A stretch of DNA of 64,000 nucleotides from Pseudothauera rhizosphaerae (lineage in GTDB: Bacteria; Pseudomonadota; Gammaproteobacteria; Burkholderiales; Rhodocyclaceae): positions 186,001 through 250,000 of the forward strand of contig NZ_SSOD01000005.1 in NCBI RefSeq assembly GCF_004801305.1, in the 5' to 3' direction. Positions 51,546 through 60,191 of the stretch are shown here, piece by piece. Position numbers and translations under genes: made by a program. The stretch's first letter is position 1; the number at the start of each line of letters is the position of its first letter. The notes beneath the pieces were generated by a model, which was given only the letters and a program-made list of their open reading frames with translations, did not search any database and was not told the origin of the DNA.

Positions 51546-51580
51546 GCCCCCTGAATCCTGTCATTGCCAGTTCAGGGGGC
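51546..51580 (-). promoter_or_regulatory. Hairpin occluding the TonB receptor ribosome site
   Basis: Perfect 10-bp stem GCCCCCTGAA / TTCAGGGGGC (51580-51571 with 51555-51546) with a 15-base loop. The 3' arm contains the AGGGGG Shine-Dalgarno sequence and ends three bases before the TTG start, so folding would hide the site. It is also 25 bases after the tetR stop and could attenuate read-through. Confidence 0.6.
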
Positions 51581-51605
51581 AGACTCGCATGTCGACGAAA
51601 ACCGG

Positions 51606-52274
51606 TCAACCGTCGGCCGCGCGCGGGGTGGCGGCCCTGCGTGGACAGCCGGAATCGTGCGCCGCCGAGGTGAGCGTGGTCATGATGACCTTCTGGAACA
51701 TCGCCGCCAGTTCCGGCCGCGCGATCTCGGGATTGCGCACCGCCCGCACCAGCAATCCGTCGTACATGGTGGCGAACAGTTCGGCTATGGCGTCGAGCCC
51801 GGCCTCGTCGTCGGTCAGGCCGAGGCTGCGGCGCTGCTCGCGCAGGATGTCGGTCATGCTGTCGCGGCAGCGCCGGTCGGCGGCGCGGACGATTTCCGCC
51901 ACGCGGGGATTGCGGGCGGCTTCGGCGACGATCTCCACCTTCAGGGACGCGGTGTTCGGGTCGAGGTTGTCGCGCACGCCCTCGGCGGTGCAGGCGGCGA
52001 TGGCCTCGAGCATGTCGGGTGAGGCGCGCAGTTGGGCGGTCATGGTCAGCAGGCGGTCGAGATCCTGCTCGACGATGGCCGCGATGATCGCTTCCTTGTT
52101 CTCGAAGTAGTGGTAGATGTGCCCCGCGCTCATGCCCGCTTCTTTGCAGATCTGCGCGATGCTGGCGCCGTGGAAGCCCTGGCGGCGGAAACAGTCCCGC
52201 GCGGCATCGAGGATTTGTGCGCGGCGCGCCTCGCTGCGGGGCGAATCGCCGCTTGCGCCGGGTGTTGCGTTCAT
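51606..52274 (-). CDS. TetR-family regulator of the RND efflux operon
   Basis: A 222-residue TetR protein. The helix-turn-helix is at about 18-60 (ARRAQILDAARDCFRRQGFHGASIAQICKEAGMSAGHIYHYFENKEAI), and the ligand domain resembles BetI/AcrR-type efflux repressors. ATG at 52274 follows CGGAGC. It is divergent from the MFP gene with two 18-bp palindromes between them, so it probably represses both itself and the pump. Confidence 0.88.
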   Translation of the reverse strand: MNATPGASGDSPRSEARRAQILDAARDCFRRQGFHGASIAQICKEAGMSAGHIYHYFENKEAIIAAIVEQDLDRLLTMTAQLRASPDMLEAIAACTAEGVRDNLDPNTASLKVEIVAEAARNPRVAEIVRAADRRCRDSMTDILREQRRSLGLTDDEAGLDAIAELFATMYDGLLVRAVRNPEIARPELAAMFQKVIMTTLTSAAHDSGCPRRAATPRAADG

Positions 52275-52340
52275 CGTGTTGCTCCGATACATATTTCGCC
52301 GGCAAGGGTTATCCGTGCTTGCTAGCGTTTGGAGGCTAAC

Positions 52341-52376
52341 ATAGAATGCGCGTTCTATTTAGAACGTTCATTCTAA
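52341..52376. promoter_or_regulatory. Two adjacent 18-bp TetR operators
   Basis: ATAGAATGCGCGTTCTAT (52341-52358) and TTAGAACGTTCATTCTAA (52359-52376) abut exactly. Each has TAGAAY at the left and RTTCTA at the right. Their centres are 18 bp apart, which suits two dimers bound side by side. They lie 66 bases from tetR and 66 bases from the MFP gene. Confidence 0.8.
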
Positions 52377-52442
52377 GAACGATTCCCCGCGACCGGTAGT
52401 CGACATCCCGATACGCCTGCCCCAATCGATGAGAGGTTTTCC

Positions 52443-53618
52443 ATGCAGATCCATGAGCGCCGGTTCCCGGCATTGCTGGCGATGGCGTTGACCGGTGCGG
52501 TGGTGCTGGCCGGTTGCGGCCAGGGCCAAGCCCCGCAGCAGGCCGGCGGCGCGGCGGCACCGCAGGTGGCGGTGTTCGAAGTCCAGGCGGGAGAGGTGCC
52601 GCTGGTGCTGGAACTGCCGGGACGCACGGCGCCCTACCTGATTGCCGAAGTGCGGCCCCAGGTGGGCGGCATCGTCAAGCAGCGGCCGTTCCGCGAGGGG
52701 GGCGAAGTCAAGGCGGGCGAGTTGCTCTATCAGATCGATCCGGCCACCTATCAGGCCGCCCACGACAGTGCCGAGGCTGGGTTGGCGCGTGCCGAGGCCA
52801 ACCTGTACGCGGCGCGGCTGAAGGCCGAGCGTTTCGCCGGCCTGGTCGGCATCGAGGCCGTCAGCAAGCAGGCCAACGACGATGCGCAGGCCGCCTTCAA
52901 GCTGGCCGAGGCCGAGGTGGCGAGCGCCCGTGCGGCCCTGGCGAAGGCCAAGGTGGATCTCGACTTCACCCGCGTCACCGCCCCCATCTCCGGGCGCGCC
53001 GGACGTTCGGGCGTCACCCCCGGCGCCCTGGTCACCGCCAATCAGGCTGCGGCGCTGGTCACCGTCCAGCAGCTCGATCCGATCTACGTGGACCTCACCC
53101 AGTCCAGCGCCGAACTGCTGAAGCTGCGCCGCGATCTGGAAAGCGGCCGGGTGCAGCGCAAGGCGGCCGAGGAACTGCCGGTGCGCCTGCTGCTGGAGGA
53201 CGGCAGCGAATACGCCGTTCCCGGCAGGCTCGCCTTCTCCGAAGTCTCGGTGGACCAGGCCACCGGCAGCGTGACGCTGCGTGCCGTGTTCCCCAACCCC
53301 AACGGCGAGTTGCTGCCCGGCATGTACGTGCGCGCCCGCCTGGAGCAGGGCGTGGCGAGCGGCGCGGTGCTGGTGCCCCACGCCGGGGTGAGCCGCGATG
53401 CGAAGGGCAATGCCCTGGTGATGGTGGTGAACGGCGAAAACACGGTCGAGGCGCGCGTGGTCAGGGCCGAGCGTTCGCTGGGCGACAAGTGGGTCGTGAG
53501 CGAGGGGCTGGCCCCCGGCGAGCGGGTCATCGTCGAGGGCCTGCAGCGCGTGCGCCCCGGCGCCCAGGTGCAGGTCGCCGGCACGCCCGCCACGCCTGCC
53601 GCCCCCGCGGCCAACTGA
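52443..53618 (+). CDS. RND efflux membrane fusion protein (AcrA/MexA-like lipoprotein)
   Basis: 391 residues with a lipobox (VVLAGC). Order of domains: lipoyl/barrel-sandwich (EVRPQVGGIVKQRPFREGGEVKAG), coiled-coil hairpin at about 100-175 with alternating Ala/Glu/Lys helices, then beta-barrel (DPIYVDLTQSSAELLKLRR) and membrane-proximal domain. It links the inner-membrane pump and the outer-membrane channel encoded next. It is first in the operon behind the TetR operators. Confidence 0.93.
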   Translation: MQIHERRFPALLAMALTGAVVLAGCGQGQAPQQAGGAAAPQVAVFEVQAGEVPLVLELPGRTAPYLIAEVRPQVGGIVKQRPFREGGEVKAGELLYQIDPATYQAAHDSAEAGLARAEANLYAARLKAERFAGLVGIEAVSKQANDDAQAAFKLAEAEVASARAALAKAKVDLDFTRVTAPISGRAGRSGVTPGALVTANQAAALVTVQQLDPIYVDLTQSSAELLKLRRDLESGRVQRKAAEELPVRLLLEDGSEYAVPGRLAFSEVSVDQATGSVTLRAVFPNPNGELLPGMYVRARLEQGVASGAVLVPHAGVSRDAKGNALVMVVNGENTVEARVVRAERSLGDKWVVSEGLAPGERVIVEGLQRVRPGAQVQVAGTPATPAAPAAN

Positions 53619-53629
53619 GGGTCTGAACC

Positions 53630-56600
53630 ATGGCCCGCTTCTTCATCGACCGGCCCATCTTCGCGTGGGTCATCGCCATCGTCATCATGCTGGCCGGCGC
53701 TCTGTCCATCCTGGAACTGCCGGTCGCCCAGTACCCGGCGATCGCGCCCCCGCAGGTCGCCATCAACGCCACCTACCCCGGTGCCACCGCCAAGGCGGTG
53801 GAGGATTCCGTCACCCAGGTCATCGAGCAGAAGATGACCGGGCTGGACGGCCTGCTCTACATGAACTCCACGTCCGACTCCTACGGCCGCGTCACCGTCA
53901 CCCTCACCTTCGATGCCGGCACCGATCCGGACATCGCCCAGGTGCAGGTGCAGAACAAGCTGCAGATGGCGCTGCCGCTCCTGCCCCAGGCAGTGCAGGA
54001 GCAGGGCGTGCAGGTGGCCAAATCCACCCGCAACTTCCTGATGGTGCTGGGCTTCGTGTCCGAGGACGGCAGCCTGACCGCCAACGACCTGTCGGACTTC
54101 CTCGCCTCCACCGTGCAGGACCCCCTGTCGCGTGTGACCGGCGTCGGCGAGGTGCAGGTGTTCGGCTCCCAGTACGCCATGCGCGTCTGGCTCGATCCGG
54201 ACAAGCTCAACAAGTACAAGCTGATGCCTGCGGACGTGCGCGCCGCGCTCGAGACGCAGAACACCCAGGTATCGGCCGGCCAGTTGGGCGGCACGCCTGC
54301 GCGGCCGGGCCAGGGTTTCACCGCCTCGATCACCGCCCAGAGCCGGCTGCAGACGGTCGACCAGTTCGAGAACATCCTGCTGCGCAGTTCCACGCAGGGC
54401 GGCGAGGTGCGTCTGCGCGACGTGGCCAGGGTCGAGATCGGCGCCGAGAACTACGGCTTCACCGGGCGCTACAACGGCCAGCCGGCCGCCGGCATCGGCA
54501 TCAAGCTCGCCTCGGGCGCCAATGCGCTGGACACCGCCGACGCGGTGCGTGCGGCGGTGGCCGACATGGCGCGCTACTTCCCGGAAGGGGTGGAGGTGGT
54601 CACGCCCTACGACACCACGCCTTTCGTCAGGCTCTCCATCGAGGAGGTGGTGAAGACCCTGATCGAGGCCGTCATCCTGGTGTTCCTGGTGATGTTCCTG
54701 TTCCTGGAGAACTTCCGCGCCACGCTGATCCCCACCATCGCCGTACCGGTGGTGCTGCTGGGCACCTTCGCGCTGATGGCGGCCTTCGGCTTCTCGATCA
54801 ACACGCTCACCATGTTCGGCGTGGTGCTCGCCATCGGCCTGCTGGTGGACGACGCCATCGTCGTGGTCGAGAACGTCGAGCGCATCATGACCGAGGAAGG
54901 GCTCTCGCCCAAGGAAGCCACCAAGAAATCCATGGGCCAGATCACCGGGGCGCTGGTGGGCATCGGCCTGGTGCTGTCGGCGGTGTTCGTGCCCATGGCC
55001 TTCTTCGGCGGCTCCACCGGCGTGATCTACCGCCAGTTCTCCATCACCATCGTCTCGGCGATGGGCCTGTCCGTGCTGGTGGCCATCGTGTTCACCCCGG
55101 CGCTGTGCGCCACCATGCTGAAGCCCGTCGCCAAGGGCCATGAGGCTTCCGAAGGCGGCTGGTTCGCCGGTTTCTTCCACTGGTTCAACGGCATGTTCGC
55201 GCGCAACACCCGGCGCTACGAATCGGCCGTCGGCCGCATCGTGCATCGCACCGGCCGTTTCCTGCTGATCTATGTGGTCATCGTCCTCGCCCTCGGCTTC
55301 CTTTTCACGCGCATGCCGACCTCCTTCCTTCCGGAAGAAGACCAAGGCGTGATGTTCACCCAGGTGATGCTGCCGGCGGGCGCGACCCAGGAGCGCACCC
55401 TGGAAGTGCTGGAGAAGGTCGAACACCACTTCCTCGAAACCGAGAAGGACTACGTCAAGTCCATCTTCACCGTGGCCGGCTTCAGCTTCGCCGGCAGCGG
55501 CCAGAACATGGCCATCGGCTTCATCCACCTGCGCGACTGGGATGAGCGCAAAGGCGTGGCGGGCAAGGTCCAGACCGTGGCCGGGCGCGCCATGGCGGCG
55601 TTCTCGCAGATCCGCGAGGCCATGGTGTTCGCCTTCGTGCCGCCCGCGGTGCTGGAACTGGGCACCTCCAACGGTTTCGACTTCTATCTGCAGGACCGCG
55701 TCGGCATGGGCCACGATGCCCTGATCGCCGCCCGCAACCAGTTGCTCGGCATGCTGGCCCAGGACAAGCGGCTGGTGGCGGTGCGGCCCAACGGCCAGGA
55801 GGACATGCAGGAATACGTGCTCGACATCGACCACGCCAAGGCCGGTGCGCTGGGTGTCACGGTGGCTGACATCAATTCCACCCTGTCCACAGCCTGGGGC
55901 GGCAGCTACATCAACGACTTCCTCGACCGCGGCCGCATCAAGAAAGTCTATCTGCAGTCGGATGCCGACGGCCGCATGGCGCCGGAAGACTTCTCCAAGT
56001 GGTACGTGCGCAACCGGGACGGCGAAATGGTGCCCCTGTCGGCCTTCGCCACCGGGCGCTGGGCCTTCGGGTCGCCTCGCCTGGAACGCTACAACGGCCA
56101 GTCGGCGGTGCAGATCCAGGGCCAGGGCGCACCCGGCGTATCCTCCGGCGAGGCGATGAAGGCCGTGGAGGAAGCCATCGCCAAGCTGCCGCCGGGCGTC
56201 GGCTACGAATGGACGGGCATGTCCTTCGAGGAGCGTCGTTCCGGCTCCCAGGCACCCGCCCTGTATGCGCTCTCGCTGCTGGTGGTGTTCCTGTGCCTGG
56301 CGGCGCTGTACGAGAGCTGGTCGGTGCCCTTCTCGGTGATGCTGGTGGTGCCCCTGGGCGTGATCGGCGCGGTGGCGGCGGCGGTCAGCCGCGGCCTGCC
56401 CAACGACGTTTACTTCCAGGTCGGCCTGCTCGCCACCATCGGCCTGTCGGCCAAGAACGCCATCCTGATCGTGGAGTTCGCCAAGGCGCAGATGGAAGAG
56501 GAAGGCAAGCCACTGATCGAGGCCACGCTGGAGGCGGTGCGCATGCGTCTGCGTCCCATCCTGATGACCTCGCTCGCCTTCGGCCTGGGCGTGCTGCCGC

Positions 56601-56788
56601 TGGCCATCGCCACCGGTGCCGGTTCCGGCAGCCAGAACGCCATCGGCACCGGCGTGCTCGGCGGCACCATCGCGGCCACCGCGCTTGGAATCTTCTTCAT
56701 CCCGCTGTTCTACGTGGTGATCAAGCGCATCTTCAAGGACAAGCCGGCCACCGACGCGCCGGCCGCGCAGACCGGGGAGGCCCGCTGA
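53630..56788 (+). CDS. RND multidrug pump (HAE1, AcrB/MexB-like)
   Basis: 1052 residues, the usual HAE1 length. It opens [23 protein letters not shown] and shows two homologous halves. The proton-relay pair D-D is in TM4 ([18 protein letters not shown]), with TM10 [15 protein letters not shown] carrying the paired Lys. The porter loop [24 protein letters not shown] is conserved. It uses proton flow to extrude hydrophobic compounds and is co-operonic with the MFP (11 bases) and the channel protein (TGATG overlap). Confidence 0.95.
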   Translation: MARFFIDRPIFAWVIAIVIMLAGALSILELPVAQYPAIAPPQVAINATYPGATAKAVEDSVTQVIEQKMTGLDGLLYMNSTSDSYGRVTVTLTFDAGTDPDIAQVQVQNKLQMALPLLPQAVQEQGVQVAKSTRNFLMVLGFVSEDGSLTANDLSDFLASTVQDPLSRVTGVGEVQVFGSQYAMRVWLDPDKLNKYKLMPADVRAALETQNTQVSAGQLGGTPARPGQGFTASITAQSRLQTVDQFENILLRSSTQGGEVRLRDVARVEIGAENYGFTGRYNGQPAAGIGIKLASGANALDTADAVRAAVADMARYFPEGVEVVTPYDTTPFVRLSIEEVVKTLIEAVILVFLVMFLFLENFRATLIPTIAVPVVLLGTFALMAAFGFSINTLTMFGVVLAIGLLVDDAIVVVENVERIMTEEGLSPKEATKKSMGQITGALVGIGLVLSAVFVPMAFFGGSTGVIYRQFSITIVSAMGLSVLVAIVFTPALCATMLKPVAKGHEASEGGWFAGFFHWFNGMFARNTRRYESAVGRIVHRTGRFLLIYVVIVLALGFLFTRMPTSFLPEEDQGVMFTQVMLPAGATQERTLEVLEKVEHHFLETEKDYVKSIFTVAGFSFAGSGQNMAIGFIHLRDWDERKGVAGKVQTVAGRAMAAFSQIREAMVFAFVPPAVLELGTSNGFDFYLQDRVGMGHDALIAARNQLLGMLAQDKRLVAVRPNGQEDMQEYVLDIDHAKAGALGVTVADINSTLSTAWGGSYINDFLDRGRIKKVYLQSDADGRMAPEDFSKWYVRNRDGEMVPLSAFATGRWAFGSPRLERYNGQSAVQIQGQGAPGVSSGEAMKAVEEAIAKLPPGVGYEWTGMSFEERRSGSQAPALYALSLLVVFLCLAALYESWSVPFSVMLVVPLGVIGAVAAAVSRGLPNDVYFQVGLLATIGLSAKNAILIVEFAKAQMEEEGKPLIEATLEAVRMRLRPILMTSLAFGLGVLPLAIATGAGSGSQNAIGTGVLGGTIAATALGIFFIPLFYVVIKRIFKDKPATDAPAAQTGEAR

Positions 56789-58191
56789 TGAACAAGCTTC
56801 GTATTCTTGCCCTCGCCCTTGTCACTTTGGGCACGGGCGCCTGCACCACGCTGGCGCCGGACTATCAGCGCCCCGCCGCGCCGGTGCCCGCCGCGTGGGC
56901 CTACGCCCCCGCCGCGGAGAGCGGCGCCGCGGCGGCCGCCGACATCGGTTGGCGCGACTTCCTCGCCGACGAGCGCCTGCGCCGCGTCGTCGAACTGGCG
57001 CTGGAACACAACCGCGACCTGCGCGTGGCCGTGCTCAACATCGAGCAGGCCCGCGCCCAGTACCGCATCCAGCGCGCCGACCAGTTCCCCTCCCTGGGCC
57101 TCACCGCCAGCCAGAACGCCCAGCGCGTGCCGGGCGACCTCAACACCAGCGGCGAATCCATGGTCAGCCGCCAGTATGGCGTCTCGGCGGGCATCGCCAG
57201 TTGGGAACTGGATTTCTTCGGCCGCGTACGCAGCCTGCGCGATGCCGCGCTGGAACAGTATCTGGCCAGCGAGGAGGCGCATCGCAGCGCGCACATCGCC
57301 CTGGTCACCGAGGTGGCCACCGCCTGGCTGCAGGTGGCGGCCGACCGCGAGCGCCTGGACCTGGCCCGGCGCACGCTGGAAACCCGGCGCAAGGCCTACG
57401 ACCTGACCCGCGCCAGCTTCGAGGCCGGTGCCGTCTCGGCCCTCGACCTGCATCAGACCCGGGGTGAGATGGAGAGCGCGCGCGCCGATGCCGCGGCCTT
57501 CGAGAGCAGCGCGGCGCGCGCGGAAAACGCGCTGGCGCTGCTGACGGGCCGTGCCGTGCCCGCCGAGCTGCTGCCGGCCGGCCTGGACGTGGCGGCCACG
57601 CGCCTGGCCGAACTGCCTGCCGGCACGCCCGCCGACGTGCTCGTGAGCCGTCCCGACATCGTCGCCGCCGAGCACCGCCTGCGCGCGGCCAACGCCAACA
57701 TCGGCGCGGCGCGCGCGGCCTTCTTCCCGCGCATCACGCTGACCGCGAGCACGGGAACGGCCAGCGCCGAACTCGGCGGCCTGTTCGAAGGCGGCTCGCG
57801 CGCTTGGAGCTTCCTGCCCCAGCTCACGCTACCCATCTTCGAGGCCGGCCGCCTGACGGCCAATCTCGATCTGGCCGAAGTGCGCCGCGACATCACCGTG
57901 GCCGAGTACGAGCGCGCCATCCAGGGCGCCTTCCGCGAGGTGGCCGATGCGCTGGCCGAACGCGCTACGCTGGGCGAACAGCTCGACGCCCGGCGCGGGC
58001 TGCAGGCGGCGGCGCTGGAAAGCCACCGCCTGTCCGAGGCGCGCTACCGCGCCGGCGTGGACAGCTTCCTGGTGCTGCTCGATGCGCAGCGCACGCTGTA
58101 CGGCGCCGAGCAGGAGCTGATCGCCGCACGGCTGGCGGATGCGGCCAACCGGGTGACGGTGTACAAAGTGCTCGGAGGCGGCTGGCAGTAG
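56788..58191 (+). CDS. Outer membrane efflux channel (OprM/NodT-type lipoprotein)
   Basis: 467 residues with a lipoprotein signal (LVTLGTGAC) and two repeated outer-membrane-factor halves typical of TolC-like trimers (NLRVAVLNIEQARAQYRIQRADQFPSL-like helices; VSRPDIVAAEHRLRAANANIGAARAAFFPRITL). It completes a MexAB-OprM-like system. Its ATG overlaps the pump stop by one base (TGATG), which implies coupled translation. Confidence 0.93.
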   Translation: MNKLRILALALVTLGTGACTTLAPDYQRPAAPVPAAWAYAPAAESGAAAAADIGWRDFLADERLRRVVELALEHNRDLRVAVLNIEQARAQYRIQRADQFPSLGLTASQNAQRVPGDLNTSGESMVSRQYGVSAGIASWELDFFGRVRSLRDAALEQYLASEEAHRSAHIALVTEVATAWLQVAADRERLDLARRTLETRRKAYDLTRASFEAGAVSALDLHQTRGEMESARADAAAFESSAARAENALALLTGRAVPAELLPAGLDVAATRLAELPAGTPADVLVSRPDIVAAEHRLRAANANIGAARAAFFPRITLTASTGTASAELGGLFEGGSRAWSFLPQLTLPIFEAGRLTANLDLAEVRRDITVAEYERAIQGAFREVADALAERATLGEQLDARRGLQAAALESHRLSEARYRAGVDSFLVLLDAQRTLYGAEQELIAARLADAANRVTVYKVLGGGWQ

Positions 58192-58253
58192 GCGTCTGGC
58201 GCAAGGCTGCTCCCACTGCCGAACGCCGGGCCTGCCTTTCTCTCCAAGCCACC

Positions 58254-59357
58254 ATGGACACCCTGACCCATGCCCTGTCCGGCGCCGTGCTCGGGCGCCT
58301 CATGGTCCGCCCCGGGCATGCGGCGCATCCCGGCCGCCTGCGCGTGGCGCAGGCGGTGCTGGCCGGTACCGCCGCGGCAGCCTTTCCGGACATCGACTTC
58401 GTCCTCGGCTACGTCTCCGAGATCGCCTACCTGCGCGGTCATCGCGGCGTGACCCATTCCGTGCTGATGGCCCCGCTGTGGGCGCTGCTGCTCGCCTGGC
58501 TGATGGCGGGCATCAGCCGCCTCGCACGGGACGGGACGCGGCCCTGGCGGGCCTTCTACCCGGTGGCGCTGGGCGGGTTGCTGATCCACATCGCCGGCGA
58601 CTGGATCACCCAGTTCGGCACCATGATGCTGGCCCCGTTCTCCGACCGGCGCTTCGGCCTGGGCACCACCTTCATCATCGACCTGGTGATCTCCGGCCTC
58701 CTGCTCGGCGGCCTCGCCGCCAGCGCCCTGTGGCGGAGCAGCCGCGTGCCGGCCGCGCTGGCGCTCGCGGGCGTGGCCGGCTGGGTCGGGATCAGTTGGG
58801 TGGGACGCGGCGAGGCCCTGGACGCCGGCCGCGCCTACGCCGCCGCCCACGGCGTGCCCGTCGTGGAGCTCGACGCCGCTCCGCGCCCGGCCTCGCCGTT
58901 CAACTGGACCGTGATCCTGTTCGACGGTGCCGACTACCACGTCGCCCATCTCAACACCCGGCGCCGCGAGCCCCTCGCGGCCGGGCCGGACGACCACTTC
59001 ATCCGCCGCTTTTCCGCGCCCTACCAGCCCGTGCATCTGGCCGAATGGACGCGCGTGCCGAAATTCGGCAACGGCGCAGCGCAGGGCCTGGCGCGCAACG
59101 TGTGGGCGGCCGACGGCTTCGCCTTCTTCCGCTGGTTCGCCATGTTCCCGGTGCTCGACCATGCCGCTGCCGAAACCCCTGACGGCCAGCAGTGCGCAGG
59201 CTTCCGCGACCTGCGTTTCGACATCCCCCAGCGCGACCACCAGCCCTTCCGCTACGGTCTGTGCGGGCGGACGGACGAAGGTCCGTGGCGGCTCTACGCG
59301 CTGGCCGACGGGGGCCGGCGCTGGCTGGACGGGGGCGGTGCCCTGGCGGCGGAATGA
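58254..59357 (+). CDS. DUF457/YdjM-type membrane metal-dependent hydrolase
   Basis: 367 residues. N-terminal signature MDTLTHALSGAVLGRL, FPDIDFVLGY and RGHRGVTHSVL give the conserved His/Asp set of the membrane-bound metal-dependent hydrolase family. Four to five membrane helices fall in about residues 35-190, and a soluble periplasmic part follows. The family is linked to phospholipase- or LexA-associated membrane roles but is poorly characterised. It lies 62 bases after the efflux channel and may be read through from that operon. Confidence 0.82.
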   Translation: MDTLTHALSGAVLGRLMVRPGHAAHPGRLRVAQAVLAGTAAAAFPDIDFVLGYVSEIAYLRGHRGVTHSVLMAPLWALLLAWLMAGISRLARDGTRPWRAFYPVALGGLLIHIAGDWITQFGTMMLAPFSDRRFGLGTTFIIDLVISGLLLGGLAASALWRSSRVPAALALAGVAGWVGISWVGRGEALDAGRAYAAAHGVPVVELDAAPRPASPFNWTVILFDGADYHVAHLNTRRREPLAAGPDDHFIRRFSAPYQPVHLAEWTRVPKFGNGAAQGLARNVWAADGFAFFRWFAMFPVLDHAAAETPDGQQCAGFRDLRFDIPQRDHQPFRYGLCGRTDEGPWRLYALADGGRRWLDGGGALAAE

Positions 59358-59393
59358 ATCCGGATTCCGACTCCAGTTCCAGATCCACGTGGA

Positions 59394-59720
59394 TCAGTGG
59401 ATCTCCAGGGACTGGATCCTGTCGCCGGCCAACTGGAAGACGTGCTGGAGCTGAACCGGGCTGCCGGGAAAGTTGCCGGTGACTCTGGCGGCGACCGTCA
59501 CGCACTCTCCCCGCTGCGATACCTCCAGCGGTTCGACGCTGTATTCATACTTCCGCCGGGCCGCTCGCAGCCAGGACCGGATGGCTTCGTGCCCCCGATG
59601 CGTGCGCCCTTCATCCAGCACGACGGCGTCCTGGGCAAAGCAACCGGCGAGCCGGGTATCGTCTGCGCCATTGCCGACCTCGAAGTAAGTGGCAATGGAT
59701 TCAGGCAGTGGAATGGCCAT
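59394..59720 (-). CDS. SnoaL-like small protein
   Basis: A 108-residue NTF2-fold protein: ATYFEVGNGADDTRLAGCFAQDAVVLDEGRTHRGHEAIRSWL, then a sheet ending QLQHVFQLAGDRIQSLEIH. ATG at 59720 follows CAGGAG. It is divergent from an HxlR regulator 93 bases away, an arrangement common for redox- or aldehyde-responsive genes. A perfect palindrome GATCCACGTGGATC overlaps its stop. Function unknown. Confidence 0.75.
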   Translation of the reverse strand: MAIPLPESIATYFEVGNGADDTRLAGCFAQDAVVLDEGRTHRGHEAIRSWLRAARRKYEYSVEPLEVSQRGECVTVAARVTGNFPGSPVQLQHVFQLAGDRIQSLEIH

Positions 59721-59813
59721 GGTCGTGACTCCTGGAAGGAAATTGCGGTACCTGAATTTTCCGCATAGACTCACCTTCCATCAAGAACGCACCGAAAAGT
59801 AAGTTACATACCT

Positions 59814-60191
59814 GTGATAAAGGTCTATACGCCCGCGACCGCTGCGGTCGGCGTGGAGGAAGTGCTCCGGTTGCTGGAGGGGCGATGGAAACTGGTCATC
59901 CTGTTCCATCTCTTCGGCGGCAAAGTGCAGCGCTATTCGGACTTCGAGAAGCTCATCCCGGGGATATCCCAGAAGATGCTGGCCCAGCAGTTGCGGCAAC
60001 TGGAGGCCGACGGGATCGTGGCACGCAAGCTCTATCCGCAGGTTCCTCCCAAGGTCGAGTACCGGCTGACGGAGTGGGGGCAGGCGCTGTGCCCCGCGCT
60101 GGATGCACTTCTGAAGTGGGCGGAGCAACGAGACGGCTTCGGGAACCCCGCCCGGGCCGGCCGCCCAACCTCCGGCGGGCCTGCGGCCTAG
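59814..60191 (+). CDS. HxlR-family regulator
   Basis: 125 residues with the HxlR winged helix: VEEVLRLLEGRWKLVILFHLFGGKVQRYSDFEKLIPGISQKMLAQQLRQLEADGIVARKLYPQVPPKVEYRLTEWGQAL. The usual N-terminal sensing Cys is absent, so redox sensing by that residue is unlikely. The start is GTG at 59814. It probably controls the divergent SnoaL-like gene. Its end overlaps the end of ovoA by four bases. Confidence 0.85.
   Translation: MIKVYTPATAAVGVEEVLRLLEGRWKLVILFHLFGGKVQRYSDFEKLIPGISQKMLAQQLRQLEADGIVARKLYPQVPPKVEYRLTEWGQALCPALDALLKWAEQRDGFGNPARAGRPTSGGPAA

Noticed and set aside
49467-51554. Long open frame (about 695 codons) on the plus strand opposite the TonB receptor
   Set aside because: It mirrors the third-position GC bias of the real gene, has no recognisable domain and no ribosome site; the minus-strand receptor has a signal peptide, plug and barrel.
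51562-51564. ATG at 51564 as start of the TonB receptor
   Set aside because: It is out of frame with the receptor, and its own frame gives no signal peptide or domain.
53084-55834. Open minus-strand frame of about 916 codons opposite the RND pump
   Set aside because: It is His/Asp-rich low-complexity shadow coding over a fully recognisable HAE1 pump.
59382-59395. Palindrome GATCCACGTGGATC as a terminator between DUF457 and SnoaL-like genes
   Set aside because: It has no loop of useful size and no T-run, and it overlaps a stop codon; it may be chance.
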